Shown here one piece after another: positions 34,661-43,953 of a DNA stretch of 56,773 nt. Position numbers and translations under genes: made by a program. The notes beneath the pieces were generated by a model. The model saw only the letters and a list, made by a program, of their open reading frames with translations. It was not told where the DNA came from and searched no databases. This stretch comes from an uncultured Alphaproteobacteria bacterium (GTDB lineage: Bacteria > Pseudomonadota > Alphaproteobacteria > Sneathiellales > Sneathiellaceae), in contig CAJXWA010000003.1 in the NCBI GenBank assembly GCA_913062525.1, forward strand, positions 1 through 56,773. Reading direction: 5' to 3'. How positions within the stretch are numbered: the first letter of the stretch is position 1; every line of letters begins with the position of its first letter.

Positions 34661-34879
34661 GTGTTTGTTGTGATGAACTTCATAAATGACGACAGGGGTG
34701 CTACTGCCATTGAATATGCGCTGGTCGCAACCCTTGTTGCGCTTGCGGGCATTATAGCGTTCACGGCCCTTGGCGGGACAATTAGTAGTAGTTTTGCAAA
34801 TATCTCATTAGATTTTTGTGAGGCTGTTGGGGGTGATTTCGCCCTAACAGCTGATGGCACAGATAGCTGCGCTTTCTGA
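34661..34879 (+). CDS. Flp pilin 2
   Basis: 72 residues from GTG 34661, preceded closely by GGAGGG; ATG at 34673 or 34643 are alternatives. Starting at GTG gives a leader of the same length as flp1. The Flp motif is INDDRGATAIEYALVATLVA and the helix continues LAGIIAFTALGGTISSSF. The C-terminal tail has two cysteines 17 residues apart and ends SCAF. It shares the core with flp1 but has a different tail, so it could be a minor or alternative pilin. It follows the flp1 terminator. Confidence 0.88.
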   Translation: MFVVMNFINDDRGATAIEYALVATLVALAGIIAFTALGGTISSSFANISLDFCEAVGGDFALTADGTDSCAF

Positions 34880-34948
34880 TGACATCATAAATTGGGTCCA
34901 TGCGACCTGTGTTGGAGCCTTTATGGTGCCAAGTGGGTGAATTTATCA

Positions 34949-35464
34949 ATGTGGATAATCTCGATTTATTTGATTAGCGTTGTTGCGGCTTTTTCCGGCA
35001 CGCTATTTGCCGCCTACACCGATTGGCGGAAATTTACTATTCCCAATTATATTAGCCTGATCATTGTGGCGCTTTATCCTATTGCTGTGATAACTGTGCC
35101 GATTGAAGTGGATTGGGTGTTTGCGCTGCTGATAGCTGCAGTTACTTTTGGCATTGGTTTCTTACTTTTTGCAGTGGGTATTTTTGGCGGCGGCGATGTG
35201 AAGCTCATCACAGCGCTTAGCTTGTGGGCGGGACCTGCATTAATGGTCTCATTTCTGGTTGGAGTTTTGCTTGCTGGAGGTGTTCTCGCCATCTTTATAC
35301 TGTCTCGCGAGGCCTGGCGGCAATCAGAAGACGCAGGCGGTTTTGTCCGCGGCGCCAAAGCTGCCATTAGGGCGCGAACGCCCGTTCCATACGGTATCGC
35401 AATCGCTTTTGGCAGTATTCCCATATTTTTCCACTACCTAAAAGCAAGCGAAATTTTTGGTTAA
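34949..35464 (+). CDS. cpaA: prepilin peptidase (CpaA/TadV)
   Basis: 171 residues from ATG 34949; a GTG four codons earlier is possible. Integral membrane aspartyl protease that removes the leader of Flp and TadE-type prepilins. The two catalytic aspartates are Asp25 (AAYTDWRKFTIPN) and Asp83 (FGGGDVKLI). Five to six membrane helices are visible. There is no N-methylation domain, as usual for TadV. It lies directly after flp2. Confidence 0.92.
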   Translation: MWIISIYLISVVAAFSGTLFAAYTDWRKFTIPNYISLIIVALYPIAVITVPIEVDWVFALLIAAVTFGIGFLLFAVGIFGGGDVKLITALSLWAGPALMVSFLVGVLLAGGVLAIFILSREAWRQSEDAGGFVRGAKAAIRARTPVPYGIAIAFGSIPIFFHYLKASEIFG

Positions 35465-35537
35465 TGTTCTTACTTAACAGGAAATTAAGCACTACGGGTT
35501 TAAAAATAGAATCATTTCTAACGTTGGAACTAGGGTC

Positions 35538-36428
35538 ATGGCACGTAAACTGATATTAGTTGTTTTCGCATTGTTGATAGCGGGCTCAACTGTCTGGTTT
35601 GTTCGAAACTGGGCTGGTAATCAAACACCAACCATAATTGCGCAGCAGGCAAGTGACGAAATAGTTGCGCCCAAAGCAGCAACAGTGAAAATTTTGGTGG
35701 CCGCAGCGGACTTGCCAGCAGGAACTCTGGTTCGCGAAGATCATCTAAAATGGCAAGAATGGCCTGAAACAGATGATCTCGAAGAAATGTATGTGGTCGA
35801 GAATGTTCGAACAGCTGATGAATTCTATGGCACAGTTGTTCGTCAAGGTGTTTCCAGCGGTGAGCCAATTTCAGATAACCGTATGGTGCGCCCAGGACAA
35901 CAAGGCTTTCTTGCAGCGGTACTTGACCCAGGCACACGCGCTATCTCCATTAATGTCGATGAAACCGCAGGCATAGCCGGTTTTGTATTCCCAGGCGATC
36001 GCGTTGATGTGATTCTAACATTGGAGATTATGCAGGGCACTAGCGAGACATCAATCCCGCACCATGCAAGTGAAACTATTCTCACCAATGTTCGGGTTGT
36101 TGCCATGGATCAATCAACAGACGATCAAACTCAGGAAGCCTCTGTGCGCAGCATCGCGACTTTAGAAGTTAGTCCAAAAGAAGTGGAAGTCATTTCTGTG
36201 TCACGGGAACTGGGACGGTTATCTCTATCGCTTCGAAGTATAGCGCGGGTTGAAGATACAGGCAAAATGAGTGACGGCGGTGCCGTCTTGAAAAAGGAAC
36301 GGGGTCGCGGATTTACTATGGACAGTGAAGCGAGCTCCCTAATCTCGGCGCCAGCTCGTAACGGACAAGCTCCTAATACAGTCATTGTCGTCCGTGCGGG
36401 CGACGTTAAACAAAAATCATTCGATTAA
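35538..36428 (+). CDS. cpaB: Flp pilus assembly protein CpaB/RcpC
   Basis: 296 residues. One N-terminal membrane helix (LILVVFALLIAGSTVWFVRN) precedes a SAF/beta-clip domain (AADLPAGTLVREDHLKWQEWP, MVRPGQQGFLAAVLDPGTR) and the RcpC signature GFVFPGDRVDVILTL. CpaB stabilises or gates the secretin channel of the Tad system in the periplasm. The C-terminal tail, from about residue 250, is variable. It ends 13 bp before the cpaC start. Confidence 0.93.
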   Translation: MARKLILVVFALLIAGSTVWFVRNWAGNQTPTIIAQQASDEIVAPKAATVKILVAAADLPAGTLVREDHLKWQEWPETDDLEEMYVVENVRTADEFYGTVVRQGVSSGEPISDNRMVRPGQQGFLAAVLDPGTRAISINVDETAGIAGFVFPGDRVDVILTLEIMQGTSETSIPHHASETILTNVRVVAMDQSTDDQTQEASVRSIATLEVSPKEVEVISVSRELGRLSLSLRSIARVEDTGKMSDGGAVLKKERGRGFTMDSEASSLISAPARNGQAPNTVIVVRAGDVKQKSFD

Positions 36429-36441
36429 GGGGGATAAAGAA

Positions 36442-37851
36442 TTGCGTAAAATTATTTCTGCAGTGATATTAACGCTCCTTATGGGGGTTGGTGTTACGGC
36501 GCTTCCAATTCAGTTAAATGCGGCGAAAGTCATTAATGATATTGGCGACCCCATCGATTTGACTTTGAATACTGGCAAGTTAATCAAGCTCGATAAGGCG
36601 GCAACATCGGTTTTTATTGGTAATCCAGAACTCGCTGATGTTCAGGTTCAGTCACCGACAATTATTTATATTTTCGCAAAGAAGCCTGGAAAAACCAATT
36701 TGTTCGCGCTTAATGGCAACGGGGATGTTCTTTTGAACTCTCCTGTTGCTATTAGCCATGATGTGGTGTCGCTTGAAAAAGCGCTTTTGGATGTTGACCC
36801 GAACGGCCAGCTAAAAGCCCAATCAATGCGCGATGGCATCGTCTTAACCGGCCGCGCCGCAACGGCTTCTGTTTCTGAAGATGCCCGGCGGATTGCGGCC
36901 CTTTATACTTCACCAGAAAATATTTTAAACCGTATTGTCATTGAAGGATCCCAGCAGGTTAATTTGCGCGTTCAAGTGGCTGAAGTTGCCCGGTCTGTAA
37001 CGAAGCAACTTGGTGTGAACTGGGAAAATTTGAGCAGTGGTCTTGGTAATTTTTCTCTTGGCACTTTTGTTGGGCGCGATGTTATCGATTCTAGTAGTTT
37101 AATTACAAGAAACGGGACGGCTAGTAGCTTGTTCGCAGGCTTTAATGATGGTCAAACTGCCATTCAGGGAATCATTGATGCACTCGAAGATGAAGGGTTG
37201 ATTACAGTCCTTGCAGAACCAAACTTAACGGCCCTATCTGGCGAGACAGCTAATTTCTTGGCTGGTGGCGAGTTCCCAATTCCAGTACCGCAAGAAGACG
37301 GTGCCATTAGTATTGAGTACAAGGAATTTGGTGTCTCCCTGACATTTACGCCCAATATTGTCAGCAATAATCGCATTAACTTGCGTGTGAAACCTGAAGT
37401 TAGCCAACTGTCATCTGCATCGGCGATTAACATCAATAACATCTTTATTCAGTCGCTATTGACGCGCCGGGCAGAAACAACGGTGGAACTTGCCAGTGGG
37501 CAAAGTTTTGTTCTTGGTGGCTTGCTTAACAGCGACTCTGATAACAATGTATCAAAGACGCCTTTCTTGGGTGAGCTACCAATTATCGGTGCGTTGTTCC
37601 GCTCCACTTCGTTTCAGAAAAACGAAACCGAGCTTGTTATCATCGTAACGCCGTATCTCGTAGAGCCGACCAATTCCCGAATTGCTTTGCCAACCGATGG
37701 ATACATTCCGCCAAACGACAAAGATTTATATAAAGATGGTAAATCCTTCCGCCCAACGGATAGCTCTGCCGCGCCGGTGGACAATGCCGCGCCAACGACG
37801 GCGAAGAACAGTGTGAAACTAATCGGCCCTGCTGGCTTTATTATGGAGTGA
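36442..37851 (+). CDS. cpaC: Tad secretin CpaC/RcpA
   Basis: 469 residues starting at TTG 36442, chosen because AAGGGGGA lies 7-8 nt upstream and a signal peptide (LRKIISAVILTLLMGVGVTA) begins there; the frame is open upstream inside cpaB. An N-terminal BON/N0-like domain (GKLIKLDKAATSVFIGNPEL) precedes the secretin domain, with VLAEPNLTALSGETANFLAG and TTVELASGQSFVLGGLLNSD as the conserved C-terminal signatures. It forms the outer-membrane pore for the pilus. A Pro/Ala/Thr-rich tail follows. Confidence 0.95.
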   Translation: MRKIISAVILTLLMGVGVTALPIQLNAAKVINDIGDPIDLTLNTGKLIKLDKAATSVFIGNPELADVQVQSPTIIYIFAKKPGKTNLFALNGNGDVLLNSPVAISHDVVSLEKALLDVDPNGQLKAQSMRDGIVLTGRAATASVSEDARRIAALYTSPENILNRIVIEGSQQVNLRVQVAEVARSVTKQLGVNWENLSSGLGNFSLGTFVGRDVIDSSSLITRNGTASSLFAGFNDGQTAIQGIIDALEDEGLITVLAEPNLTALSGETANFLAGGEFPIPVPQEDGAISIEYKEFGVSLTFTPNIVSNNRINLRVKPEVSQLSSASAININNIFIQSLLTRRAETTVELASGQSFVLGGLLNSDSDNNVSKTPFLGELPIIGALFRSTSFQKNETELVIIVTPYLVEPTNSRIALPTDGYIPPNDKDLYKDGKSFRPTDSSAAPVDNAAPTTAKNSVKLIGPAGFIME

Positions 37852-37855
37852 TGCC

Positions 37856-38551
37856 ATGAATTGTATCAAAGATAACGCCTGCAAACTGGTTGGAATTTCC
37901 GCCGTGTTTCTGTCGCTACTGGCAGCAGGCTGCGCACCAATAGATCCGGAAACGGGGCTAGCGACGCTGAAGGCGACCCCAGAAAACGCACAGATGAAAA
38001 AGAAAATTACTGTGAAGGAATTCACACCTATATTTGTGGTGCGGTTCGATGCAAATCGGACAGGTTTCACAGATATGGAAAAAGGTCGCCTACTTGGATT
38101 TATACAAGCACAAGATGTGGATTTCGGCGAGGTTCTTCAATTGGAATTGCCACCATTTAACCATGCAAACGGCGTAAATAAACTTCGTTATGGTGCAATC
38201 GGTAGCTTCCTTGAAGATGAAGGTTTCAAGATATCACCAAAAGTCACCAAGGACGGCCTGCGAGATTCATTGCGGGTCTACTTTAGCAAATATGTGGCAA
38301 CAGTTGACCCAATTTGCGAAAAAGGTTGGCACCTTCCTTCGGGCACAGCATACGAAAATCGGCCTCTGCCGCATATGGGGTGTTCAACAGCATCAGCTTT
38401 TGTTCAGATGTTGGCAAATCCGAAAGATTTGATCAAACCTAAGGACATTGGCCCTTACGACGGGGAAAGAGCAGCGCTCTCTATCCAAAGTTACCGAACT
38501 GGAAGTAGTGGCAGTAGCTCATCGAGTGAAGATAGTGGCACATCGGATTAA
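37856..38551 (+). CDS. cpaD: CpaD-like pilus assembly lipoprotein
   Basis: 231 residues. Signal peptide and lipobox: KLVGISAVFLSLLAAGCAPI, so the mature protein is lipidated at the Cys. The body has GDFLEDEG-type pattern seen here as GAIGSFLEDEGFKISPKV and the family's C-terminal HMGCSTASAFVQMLANPKDL, which is the CpaD signature. The extreme C-terminus is Ser-rich (GSSGSSSSSEDSG). It helps localise the secretin in the outer membrane. Starts 5 bp after cpaC ends. Confidence 0.9.
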   Translation: MNCIKDNACKLVGISAVFLSLLAAGCAPIDPETGLATLKATPENAQMKKKITVKEFTPIFVVRFDANRTGFTDMEKGRLLGFIQAQDVDFGEVLQLELPPFNHANGVNKLRYGAIGSFLEDEGFKISPKVTKDGLRDSLRVYFSKYVATVDPICEKGWHLPSGTAYENRPLPHMGCSTASAFVQMLANPKDLIKPKDIGPYDGERAALSIQSYRTGSSGSSSSSEDSGTSD

Positions 38552-38582
38552 TACGAAGCGTTTTGATTGGAAGGCTTAAATC

Positions 38583-39818
38583 ATGGCAAGTGCAGCATCT
38601 AACCTAAGTACACTTTTTGGAAACCATGTCCTAGAAGATATGATGGTGTTTGTGGATGACGAGCATTCTTTGGCTGTTTGCAGGCAGGCCGTCGAAGATA
38701 GAGGACAATCTCCAGATGCTGTTCAAGATGGTGGGATCGCCGAAGCTCTTACCCGCATTGAACCGGGCCAATCACCAAAGGTCGTGATTGCTGATATCAG
38801 CCGTAGCCTTGATCCTGAAGGGGATGTAACGCGGCTTGTTCGGAAAATGGGCCCGACAAATTCGTTAATAATTTTGGGAACGTCTAATGATGTCTCAATT
38901 TTCCGAAAAATGATATCCCTTGGGGCGCACGACTATTTGGTGAAGCCGTTGACGGCCGAGCTGTTTAACGATGCTGTCGAGCAAATAGATCGCCAAGCCG
39001 CATCGGCGCAAACGGCACAAAGTGGTCGTCTGACAGTTGTCATTGGCGTGCGCGGTGGTTCGGGGGCAACTACCATAGCGACCAACATAGCTTGGATCAT
39101 GGCTAATGAAGAAAAAATGGAAACAGCATTGCTGGATCTGGATCTTCATTTCGGAACCACCACTTTGGCTTTAGATGTTGAATCTGGAGGCGGTTTTAGG
39201 GAGGCTTTAGAAAACCCGCATCGCTTGGATAAGTTGTTTTTAGATAGTGCCATTACAAAAGCAGGTGATCGGCTTGCTGTTTTGGGAACTGAAGAGCCTA
39301 TTGAAGAGTTTGTAGATGTAAATCCGGAGAGCATCGATACGTTAATTGGTGAAATTAGCCAAGACTATAGTCAGATTATTGTTGATCTTCCGCGTCATTT
39401 GCTTCCAACGCAGGGAGCATTGTTGGCATCCGCAGACTCTGTATTACTTGTCTCTGATCAGACACTAGCCGGAATACGTGATATCAACCGGATCACCCAA
39501 GCCATGACGTCGTTATCGACCAAAGGCCGAATTGTGAAAGTTGTTAGCCGAGTTGGTAATGAACGGTCGGCGCAAGTATCAAAAGCTGATTTTCAAAAAG
39601 CGTTGGAGGAGCCAATAGACTATTTCGTTCCCGAAGATGCAAAAACTCTAACTGTTTGCGCGAATGCGGGGAAAGCTATTCCTTCGGTTGCAGAAAAATC
39701 ACCGATCGCAAAAGTTTTGCGTGAGCTTGCCGCAGATTTGTCTGGTTATGAAAAACCAAAGAAAAAAGGCCTGTTTGGCCTTATGTCAAAAGCTGACAAA
39801 AAGAATGAGGGCAAGTAA
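38583..39818 (+). CDS. cpaE: CpaE/TadZ pilus localisation ATPase-like protein
   Basis: 411 residues, SD GGAAGG. The N-terminal 130 residues are a receiver-like pseudo-domain (SPKVVIADISRSLDPEGD, LIILGTSNDVSIFRKM, DYLVKPLTAELFNDAV). A MinD/ParA-like domain follows; its P-loop is GVRGGSGATTIATNIAW, where Arg and Ala replace the usual signature and P-loop lysines, as is frequent in TadZ proteins, so ATP turnover may be weak. The ALLDLDLHFGTTTLALD motif is present. The family marks the cell pole where the pilus machine assembles. Confidence 0.93.
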   Translation: MASAASNLSTLFGNHVLEDMMVFVDDEHSLAVCRQAVEDRGQSPDAVQDGGIAEALTRIEPGQSPKVVIADISRSLDPEGDVTRLVRKMGPTNSLIILGTSNDVSIFRKMISLGAHDYLVKPLTAELFNDAVEQIDRQAASAQTAQSGRLTVVIGVRGGSGATTIATNIAWIMANEEKMETALLDLDLHFGTTTLALDVESGGGFREALENPHRLDKLFLDSAITKAGDRLAVLGTEEPIEEFVDVNPESIDTLIGEISQDYSQIIVDLPRHLLPTQGALLASADSVLLVSDQTLAGIRDINRITQAMTSLSTKGRIVKVVSRVGNERSAQVSKADFQKALEEPIDYFVPEDAKTLTVCANAGKAIPSVAEKSPIAKVLRELAADLSGYEKPKKKGLFGLMSKADKKNEGK

Positions 39819-39820
39819 AC

Positions 39821-41713
39821 GTGAGTTTGTGGCGGTCTTCATCCAGTAATAAGAACAAAGGCAAAGATCTACCTGTAACTGTTGAAAAGAACAGTAGCGG
39901 TGACCTTGAACTTGTGGAAAGACTTTTCAGCCTTGCTTGTGCTGAATTGCTGAGTGACATTTCTCACGATACAGCTCGTACTGAAATTTCATCAAAGGTC
40001 AAAAAATTTACGCGAGATCAGCTTGAAGTTGAGGCTATTTCTCTGAATGTTCTTGAACAACGTAATTTGGTTTCTGCGCTTTCGGTCCGAATTTGGTCTG
40101 AAGTAGAAGAAACTCGCGCAGCGATGACGCCAGAAGTTGTAGTCAACGATTTGGATAACTTGAGTGCTGACACTAGTGTGTCAGATAATGGTTATAATGC
40201 ACCCGATGTTACACAGATATTGGAAGAAGGCGTAACCGTATTCGGTGTAGATTCTGAGGCGCCGGCTGAAGTTAAAGCAACGTTCGATCGCCCAGACGCG
40301 ACCGCAACATCCGAACCCGACATGTATGATGAGGTTGATGGATTTTCAGAGCCGCGTGTTCCGATGGTAGGTGAGCTTGAAGCAGAGCCCATACCTGAAG
40401 ACGTCCCGGAACCCATTCGTCTAGAGGCAGTTGTTGAACAGCAGGCTCCGCGTGCGGCCTCACAAATTGACTTAATTAAAGAACGCATCCAGCCAGTTCT
40501 TCTTGAGCGCATTGATATTAGTGCCGCTGTTTCAATGGATCGGTTGGATCTCGCCCGAGATATTTCAGATATTGTCGGCGACATTTTGATCGAAGAGAGG
40601 ATCCAACTCAACCAACGGGAACAGCGAGAGCTGATCGAGCGGTTGATGCATGACATGCTGGGCCTCGGACCGCTAGAGCCCTTACTTGCGGACGAAAGCA
40701 TCACCGATATCATGGTGAACGGGCCAAAACAGGTTTATATAGAACAACGCGGAAAGTTAGTGCTTTCAGATTGCCAGTTCCGTGACAATGCACATGTTCT
40801 TAGTATTGCGAGCCGCATTGTAAGTCACGTGGGACGGCGTGTAGACGAGTCAAACCCATTGGTGGACGCTCGTCTTGCTGATGGTAGCCGGGTGAATATT
40901 ATTATTCCGCCACTAGCAATCGACGGCCCAAGTATTTCAATTCGTAAATTCGCCAAACAGAAAATCACTCTAGACGTTATGGAAAAGCAAGGCAATTTGT
41001 CTCCTTCAGCCGCAACAGTGTTGCGTGTCGGTGGTCGTTGCCGGTTAAATATTTTGATCTCTGGTGGTACGGGGTCGGGTAAAACAACACTGCTAAACGC
41101 AATTTCACAGCTTATTGACCCAGGGGAGCGTATCGTCACCATCGAGGATGCTGCGGAGCTCCAACTTCAACAACCCCACGTCGTTCGTCTTGAAACACGG
41201 CCAGCAAATCTTGAAGGAACCGGCGAGATTAGCATGCGTGACCTGCTAAAGAACTCACTGCGGATGCGCCCCGATAGAATTATACTTGGTGAAATCCGGG
41301 GCAGTGAAGCCATTGACATGTTGCAGGCAATGAACACCGGTCACGATGGATCGTTGTCGACAATCCATGCTAACCGCCCACGAGAAGCACTCACACGACT
41401 TGAAAATATGGTCGGAATGTCAGGTATTAATTTACCCGCGAAGGCGGTGAGAAGCCAGATTGCATCGGCCATCGATTTAATCGTTCAGATAAGTCGGATG
41501 CGCGATGGTGTCCGCCGCATTACCTATGTCTCTGAGGTTGTCGGCATGGAAGAGGATGTGATTACCATGCAAGATCTATTTTGGTACGAGTATATGGGCG
41601 AAGATAAAGGTGGCCGTCTGCTAGGCGAGTTTAAATCTTCTGGTCTTCGTCCGCATTTCGCGCCGCGTGCAGCATACTTCGGGCTGGATAAAATGTTGAT
41701 AGGAGCAATGTAA
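39821..41713 (+). CDS. cpaF: Tad secretion ATPase CpaF/TadA
   Basis: 630 residues, starting at GTG 39821 with GAGG upstream. The C-terminal 400 residues are a type II/IV secretion ATPase: Walker A GGTGSGKT at residues 415-422, Walker B/Asp box region [20 protein letters not shown] and His box [20 protein letters not shown]. The N-terminal 230 residues are longer than in many CpaF proteins and include an acidic, Pro/Glu-rich linker (about residues 120-210, [20 protein letters not shown]). It powers pilus extension and, in the Tad system, also retraction. Its stop overlaps the tadB start by one base. Confidence 0.95.
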   Translation: MSLWRSSSSNKNKGKDLPVTVEKNSSGDLELVERLFSLACAELLSDISHDTARTEISSKVKKFTRDQLEVEAISLNVLEQRNLVSALSVRIWSEVEETRAAMTPEVVVNDLDNLSADTSVSDNGYNAPDVTQILEEGVTVFGVDSEAPAEVKATFDRPDATATSEPDMYDEVDGFSEPRVPMVGELEAEPIPEDVPEPIRLEAVVEQQAPRAASQIDLIKERIQPVLLERIDISAAVSMDRLDLARDISDIVGDILIEERIQLNQREQRELIERLMHDMLGLGPLEPLLADESITDIMVNGPKQVYIEQRGKLVLSDCQFRDNAHVLSIASRIVSHVGRRVDESNPLVDARLADGSRVNIIIPPLAIDGPSISIRKFAKQKITLDVMEKQGNLSPSAATVLRVGGRCRLNILISGGTGSGKTTLLNAISQLIDPGERIVTIEDAAELQLQQPHVVRLETRPANLEGTGEISMRDLLKNSLRMRPDRIILGEIRGSEAIDMLQAMNTGHDGSLSTIHANRPREALTRLENMVGMSGINLPAKAVRSQIASAIDLIVQISRMRDGVRRITYVSEVVGMEEDVITMQDLFWYEYMGEDKGGRLLGEFKSSGLRPHFAPRAAYFGLDKMLIGAM

Positions 41714-42714
41714 TGTTTGGCTTAGATGATCAACTTGTTTTACCTCTTGTCGTTGGTGGCGCCACGTTAATGGTAACCCTAATCCTTGGATTTGCCTTGG
41801 TTGGTGGTGATAACACTACGTCGAGTACCAAACGCCGTTTAGCTGATGTTCGTCACGGGCATGGACCCGTTGCTCCAAAAAACCCGCAACGGAGTAGCGC
41901 CCGTATCGACGACGGGAAAAGCAGTATCAAATTTCTGGAAACGTTGGTTCAAAAATTTGTGCCAAAACCTACAGAATTGCGAGCGCGTCTCGAAAAAACA
42001 GGCTCAAAGTTATCAAATGCTGAGTATGCGCTAATCACAGTTGTCGTTATGGCAGCCTTCTGGGTTATTACCTATATCGTATATGACATGGCACCAATCA
42101 TCGCATTTCCAACGGGCTTTGCTTGCGGGATTATTTTCCCTCATTGGACAGTTGGTTTTATCGGTGGACGGCGTGTGAACAAGTTTATGAAGCATTTTCC
42201 CGAAGCCATTGAACTATTGGTTCGGGGATTACGCGCAGGTATCCCTATTAGCGAAGCGATCATTACTGTGGGCAATGATGCCCCTGAGCCCATTGGAGCC
42301 GAGTTTCGCGGGGTTGCCGACGCCATCCGGCTTGGTAAGTCAGTTGAAGATGGTCTATGGGATGTTTGTAAGCGCATAGATGTTCCAGATTTCAAATTTC
42401 TAATTATCGCGGTTGCAATCCAGCGGGAGACCGGTGGTAACCTTGCTGAAACTTTGGGGGGGCTCGCAAATACGCTTCGCAAACGGCGCCAGATCAAGCT
42501 TAAAATTAAGGCTATGTCATCTGAAGCGCGGGCGAGTGCCTGGATTATTGGCTCATTACCGTTCATCATGTTCCTCCTCCTTTGGTTTGCCAATGACGCA
42601 TATGTTATGACGTTGATACATGATCCACGCGGCAACTATTTGATTGGTGCAGGTTTAGTAATGATTTCGGGCGGCGTCGGTGTAATGGCCAAAATGGTCC
42701 GATTTGAGATTTAG
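41713..42714 (+). CDS. tadB: Tad inner-membrane platform protein TadB
   Basis: 333 residues. ATG overlaps the cpaF stop (TAATG), so translation is coupled. Membrane helices at the N-terminus (LPLVVGGATLMVTLILGFAL) and middle, then a T2SSF domain with FPEAIELLVRGLRAGIPISE and VAIQRETGGNLAETLGGLAN, the conserved GTP-like signature of GspF/TadB proteins, and two C-terminal helices (IIGSLPFIMFLLLWFANDAY). It forms the platform with TadC on which CpaF acts. Confidence 0.94.
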   Translation: MFGLDDQLVLPLVVGGATLMVTLILGFALVGGDNTTSSTKRRLADVRHGHGPVAPKNPQRSSARIDDGKSSIKFLETLVQKFVPKPTELRARLEKTGSKLSNAEYALITVVVMAAFWVITYIVYDMAPIIAFPTGFACGIIFPHWTVGFIGGRRVNKFMKHFPEAIELLVRGLRAGIPISEAIITVGNDAPEPIGAEFRGVADAIRLGKSVEDGLWDVCKRIDVPDFKFLIIAVAIQRETGGNLAETLGGLANTLRKRRQIKLKIKAMSSEARASAWIIGSLPFIMFLLLWFANDAYVMTLIHDPRGNYLIGAGLVMISGGVGVMAKMVRFEI

Positions 42715-42723
42715 GAGACAGAT

Positions 42724-43698
42724 ATGGATTTAGCAGCACTTCTTCCAAATTGGCTTCGCTCAGAGGATGTTCTTGCGCTTATCGCAGGCGGTGCGGCGCT
42801 TTTATCATTTATAATCATATGGAATGCTCTCCTTGTTAAGGATAGCTTGCCAGATAGAATTCAAGGTCTCGAAAAACGGCGGAAACATTTACGAGATCAA
42901 GCGGTTAAAGATACTCGCCAACGCAGCCAGTTGATTGGCAATGATAATTTTAAATTGCGGATCGTAAAAAAATTACAGCTGATGAAAGGTGAGGGAGCTC
43001 GCCGTATTTCCGCTCACCTTGCCCAAGCTGGTTGGCGTTCAAAAGACGCTCTAGCTACATATCTTTTCGCGCGAATTTTTCTCCCCATTATTTTTGGTGG
43101 TTTTGGATTATTGTATTTTCTTGGAACCAATCCGTTTGATTGGTCGAAGGCGGGAGCCGTGGCCGGTGCCGCCGGTGCCGCGTTCTTTGGATATGCATTA
43201 CCCGGTATTATGATTAAAAACCAAATAAGCAAACGCTATAAGGAAATCCGAAAGGCACTACCAGATGGATTGGACCTTTTGGTTATTTGTACCGAAGCCG
43301 GCTTGAATTTGGACAGTGGCTTAAATCGGGTTTGCCGTGAGATTACCAATTCAGCACCAGAGTTGTCTGATGAATTCGCTCTAACGTCAATTGAGCTTGG
43401 TTTCCTTCCTGATCGTAAAGAAGCTGTTTTAAATTTGTCCGCGCGTGTGGATATTCAGGCCATGAAGACGCTGGTAAACACTCTTCTTCAGACGGAAAAG
43501 TACGGAACACCACTTGCTGTCGCGTTACGCGTGCTATCTGCAGAAATGCGCGAAGAACGCTTGATGAAGGCTGAAGAAAAAGCCGCCCGCCTTCCTGCCA
43601 TTATGACAATTCCGATGATTTTATTTATCCTACCTGCCTTGTTTATTGTACTTATCGGTCCGGCGGTTCTTCAAGCATTGGATGCGTTTTCATCCTAA
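42724..43698 (+). CDS. tadC: Tad inner-membrane platform protein TadC
   Basis: 324 residues, last gene of the rightward pilus operon. One N-terminal helix (VLALIAGGAALLSFIIIWNA), then a basic linker, two central helices and a T2SSF domain with LPDGLDLLVICTEAGLNLDSG and LVNTLLQTEKYGTPLAVALR, and C-terminal helices (MTIPMILFILPALFIVLIGP). A SD (AGGAGA) precedes ATG 42724. The region after it, 43699-43953, contains no gene but holds a weak terminator. Confidence 0.94.
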   Translation: MDLAALLPNWLRSEDVLALIAGGAALLSFIIIWNALLVKDSLPDRIQGLEKRRKHLRDQAVKDTRQRSQLIGNDNFKLRIVKKLQLMKGEGARRISAHLAQAGWRSKDALATYLFARIFLPIIFGGFGLLYFLGTNPFDWSKAGAVAGAAGAAFFGYALPGIMIKNQISKRYKEIRKALPDGLDLLVICTEAGLNLDSGLNRVCREITNSAPELSDEFALTSIELGFLPDRKEAVLNLSARVDIQAMKTLVNTLLQTEKYGTPLAVALRVLSAEMREERLMKAEEKAARLPAIMTIPMILFILPALFIVLIGPAVLQALDAFSS

Positions 43699-43832
43699 TA
43701 TGACCTGCTAAAGGTTCTCTCAAAGCGTGTTTGACAATTGGCCTAATACGATTGTCTGCCTGTCAGCTCATTGGTGAGATGGGCCTTCCAATCTTCCCAG
43801 ATTTGAACTCACAGTGATTTTACCTTTAGGCG

Positions 43833-43851
43833 CGTGTATTTACACGTTTTT
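43833..43851 (+). terminator. weak intrinsic terminator after tadC
   Basis: CGTGTA-TT-TACACG followed by TTTTT, 135 bp after the tadC stop. The stem is short, so the call is tentative. Confidence 0.45.
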
Positions 43852-43953
43852 AATAGAGCTGCTCTTAAAGTTCAGATGACATTATTTGGTTTCTCCCTTG
43901 TCTTGGCGCTGCAGTTTGCCACGCGACATGGAATTTTTTAGTAAAACGAATTA

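Noticed and set aside
38895-39149. Antisense reading frames across cpaE and other genes
   Set aside because: They lie wholly within strongly supported genes, have no SD or domain, and read as low-complexity shadows.
43780-43830. tRNA-like T-loop (GAGTTCAAATC on the - strand)
   Set aside because: The flanking bases cannot form a 5-bp T-stem and no acceptor or anticodon arm could be found.
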